DNA from: Solenopsis invicta
Lineage: Eukaryota > Arthropoda > Insecta > Hymenoptera > Formicidae
DNA: 64,000 bases
Direction: 5' to 3'
NCBI RefSeq assembly: GCF_016802725.1
Contig: NC_052664.1
Location: 21,658,405 to 21,722,404 of the forward strand
The notes under the pieces were generated by a model that ran no database searches, had not been told where the DNA came from, and saw only the letters and a list, made by a program, of their open reading frames with translations. The position numbers and the translations under genes are program-made. Below, piece by piece: positions 61,259 through 64,000 of this stretch; the stretch's first letter is position 1; each line of letters begins with the position of its first letter.

Positions 61259-62630
61259 ACAGAATCATTGTCAAAAATGTATCGAGCGAGATCGTAATAA
61301 TTTTTTCTAAAATGACTTCTTGATATTTATATTGGTTTTATTATGATTTCGTTCTGGGAAGGTTCGTATAAAATTCAATTATCTCACAAGAAAATTGGAA
61401 TCAATTTTCGGAGTAGTTTATCCGAATCCTTTCTTTTTTTTTCCTTTCTTAAACGTAGATTGTATAATTATACAATTCAAGTATTCGTTCTCTGGCTTAA
61501 ATTATTATGATTGCACGGAATCTTTTATGAATAATAATAACCGTAAAGAAGCGTTTACACTCTAAAACGCTTCTCTGGAAGATAACATAGTTGCATGCCG
61601 TTGACACACTTTAAGATATACAGTTTAATAATCGCTTCTATCTCGCGCCATAATTACTTTAAAAGCAAGAAGCTTCGGTAACATGGATACAGTCTATTGA
61701 CGTACTGGTTTAAAATTCGAATGGTGGTGGAGCTCCAGTGAACGGACGGATATGGACATGATTAAATCTTGACGCATCCTGACGCAGCTTGTGACGTCGC
61801 GCGGCGTAATCTTAATATCCTTGCGTAGGCAACATCTGGCGCGGCTCGCGGTGACTTTAACGCGTGTCCCGGTTAGCGAGAGTAGACGAGGCCATCGTGT
61901 ATGTAGGCCTGCAGATATATGTATATATTTTTTTAGCGATATTTATCTCATGCCGTTGCAAGATGTTTAGCGTTGTGTGATGTCACGCATTTCAAAAAAT
62001 CCAGCTTCTTAATTACTGAACTCTTTTAAACCTCTTGTATTATAATTTTTTGCTTTGCAATGTTTCCGAGTTAGAGAAAAACTTGGAGCATACATAAAGA
62101 ACTTTTTTTTAATAAAAAAACAAACAAATCACAAATACTTAGTAAAGCAATTCAAAGTAGTATACTATTATTAAGAAAAGACGAATGCTGTTTTCTGTAT
62201 AGAAGAGACAAAATACTTTTAATACTTTTCTGCAGTTTTTTTTTTTGTAATTGACGAGATGTCTTACAAAAAGCATAATATGATAAATCGTACCCGGAAG
62301 CATGAATCAACAAATAGGCAAAGTCCTGATATCGAATGTATAGTTTAACCATTGAATCGTGTATCGTACACAATGTTATCTTTTATGTCGCGAGGTGCGA
62401 GATGACATAATATTCTATAATGATTATTTTCTCCAAGATTAACTTTGATTTTGGTTCAAGTTATTATTTATCTTTGAAGGAGATTAGCATTTCAGACTTC
62501 TAAATAAGTATAATAAGTATAATAATAATATTTTTTCTGACCGTAGATCCGATAATTTTTGAGCACATCTCGTATATCACTATAATAAATAGGCAATACT
62601 ATCAGTTATTGTTTGAAAAAGGAGTTGATT
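61259..62630. other. Intergenic DNA with a CpG-rich patch
   Basis: A CpG-rich patch lies at about 61690-61915; it carries no clear exon. The rest is AT-rich and I see no gene in it. Confidence 0.4.
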
Positions 62631-62639
62631 AAATTCCAG

Positions 62640-62925
62640 TAAGTTTTGGTGTTTTTAAATAAAAGTGAAAATGCGAAGAAAAATTTCATGTATAACATAA
62701 TGAACGCATAAATTTTGGAGAGGAACAAATATTCGAAATAACAAACGTTTGTTATGTACTTAAACAAGGTAATTTCAATCTCGAAGACAAATTACGCTCT
62801 GGACAGTCTTTTGATATTGATGAGGACAATTTAAGTGGACAATTCTACGAATTTTAACAGAAAAAATTGCTGATAAGTTAATTATAGATCAAACATTTTT
62901 CGGCATTAAAAAAAATATTGATTGC
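62640..62925 (+). pseudogene. Decayed mariner transposase fragment
   Basis: One frame reads QGNFNLEDKLRSGQSFDIDE, which resembles the N-terminal region of mariner transposases (a DFSLEDxPRSGRP-like string). A stop follows, and in another register ADKLIIDQTFF resembles the next helix-turn-helix part. Only about 90 codons are discernible, with stops and shifts, and the catalytic domain is absent. Confidence 0.6.
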
Positions 62926-63217
62926 AACATCTATTGAGCTCTCACTCAATTGAACTCTTCACTTTCAACTTTTGTATTTGCACATGTCTGTTTATTACAT
63001 GAACTAGGAATATTGCGTTATCTATAAATTAACTATTTTTTTATACATGTTAAATTCAATCGATTTTATTTAAAAAAATATTTATTAAAAAATGTTTTTA
63101 AATACGTTTATGTAACATAAAAACTCTAAACATTTAGCCGTACCGAAATTTGTAGATGTTATGAGTCCCAACGTTGTTACTGAAGTCTGTAATAATATAG
63201 GAACTTACTATTATTAC

Positions 63218-63348
63218 ATCCCAAGCAGAACAAGGAGTCATCACGACGTCAAAATGATGTCAAAGTGACTACAAAATGATCATTAAAAGTCACTTTTCGA
63301 TCAATTACGATTCACTTCGATGTCATTTTGACTTGTTCTGCTTGGGAT
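63218..63348. mobile_element. MITE with 17-base perfect terminal inverted repeats
   Basis: ATCCCAAGCAGAACAAG at 63218-63234 is exactly inverted at 63332-63348. The 131-base element is non-coding and its interior repeats TGATGTCAAAGTGAC-like strings in both orientations. A target duplication is not clear. Confidence 0.75.
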
Positions 63349-63690
63349 TATATTGACTAGAACTCGCTCTATTTACTGTGAAGTGACTAATGATATTATT
63401 TAGAAAGAAAATTATTTAAAAAAGAAGATTCGAGGGTCAAAATATATGCGTTTTATTAATTCAAGGTTTTAACAATCGTTATACAGCTGTCACTTACTGC
63501 AACTATGTGCTACCAATATTTAATTGTTTGTAATAAACTCATGTTTGCAAGAATTTAACGGCTCTAACGGCAATTTTATATTTAATTTAATTTATTATCC
63601 AGAACCAACATTTCTTATTAAATCATACAATTAGAAATATGTTATACGATTATATGCGTATAATACTTTATAAAATATATAAAATATAAA

Positions 63691-63901
63691 AAAATTATTT
63701 AAATTTTGTATATATGTGAATTAATTATAAAACACAATTATATTGAAAATTTATTAATTTAAAAAGTTTTATTTGTTTAGTATATTTATATACAATTCGA
63801 AAATTATTTATCTTTACAAATAGCACTTTTTAAATTAATAAAATTTTAATATAATTGTGTTTTATAATTAATTAACATATATACAAAGTTTAAATAATTT
63901 T
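63691..63901. repeat. Large AT-rich palindrome
   Basis: Arms of about 75 bases pair almost fully, for example TATAAAACACAATTATATT with AATATAATTGTGTTTTATA, around a spacer of about 60 bases. No coding sequence is present. Confidence 0.75.
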
Positions 63902-64000
63902 ATTAATTTGCATGAAAAATTAAATGTGTTTTTTATACAATTTTTGAAATAATACTCGGCCATGTTACTACCTGCTACTATTTTTACTGCTTGACTCAGA

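Noticed and set aside
1..64000. tRNA, rRNA, CRISPR arrays or bacterial operon features
   Set aside because: No sequence met the basic patterns; the window is eukaryotic with spliced genes.

Overview
The window looks like insect nuclear DNA, most likely from a hymenopteran (ant-like). It is AT-rich, has small phase-consistent introns, carries many short fold-back DNA elements, and encodes insect immune genes (Toll, a thioester protein) and an insect-type Lerp. The species is an inference. I found no prokaryotic feature, CRISPR array, rRNA or convincing tRNA.

Layout, left to right. (1) 1-1359 (+): 3' coding end of an unrecognised acidic, low-complexity protein. (2) 2480-8829 (+): CpG-rich promoter and four coding exons of a TMEM35/NACHO-like membrane protein, with a 4.9 kb first intron. 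(3) 12660-14258 (-): complete four-exon Vta1/LIP5, next to a CpG-rich block (14.6-15.6 kb) that looks like the promoter of an unidentified + strand transcript. (4) 17804-21353 (-): a piggyBac transposase-derived gene with an unbroken ORF, a candidate in-frame upstream exon, and loss of the third catalytic aspartate. (5) 22156-41844 (+): Lerp, a CI-MPR-like lysosomal enzyme receptor with 16 coding exons. Its 14.3 kb intron 13 contains (6) a complete antisense Toll receptor (28413-32912, -, five coding exons). (7) 42405-57122 (-): a thioester-containing protein (TEP/CD109-like) with 27 coding exons, 1452 residues and a GCGEQ thioester. It converges tail-to-tail with Lerp. (8) 57-64 kb: upstream DNA of the TEP gene with kappaB-like sites, CpG-rich blocks that may be the start of a gene leaving the window, several terminal-inverted-repeat elements and a decayed mariner fragment.

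All spliced models were built by hand by matching exon phase, GT/AG sites and family sequence. The five recognised gene models (TMEM35-like, Vta1, Lerp, Toll, TEP) keep frame across every junction, giving 155, 286, 830, 1076 and 1452 residues. Two of them are innate-immune: Toll is a signalling receptor and the TEP a secreted or surface opsonin-like protein. Vta1 and Lerp both belong to endosome-lysosome trafficking. The regions between genes are mainly AT-rich DNA with fold-back (MITE-like) repeats; one family occurs at least four times.
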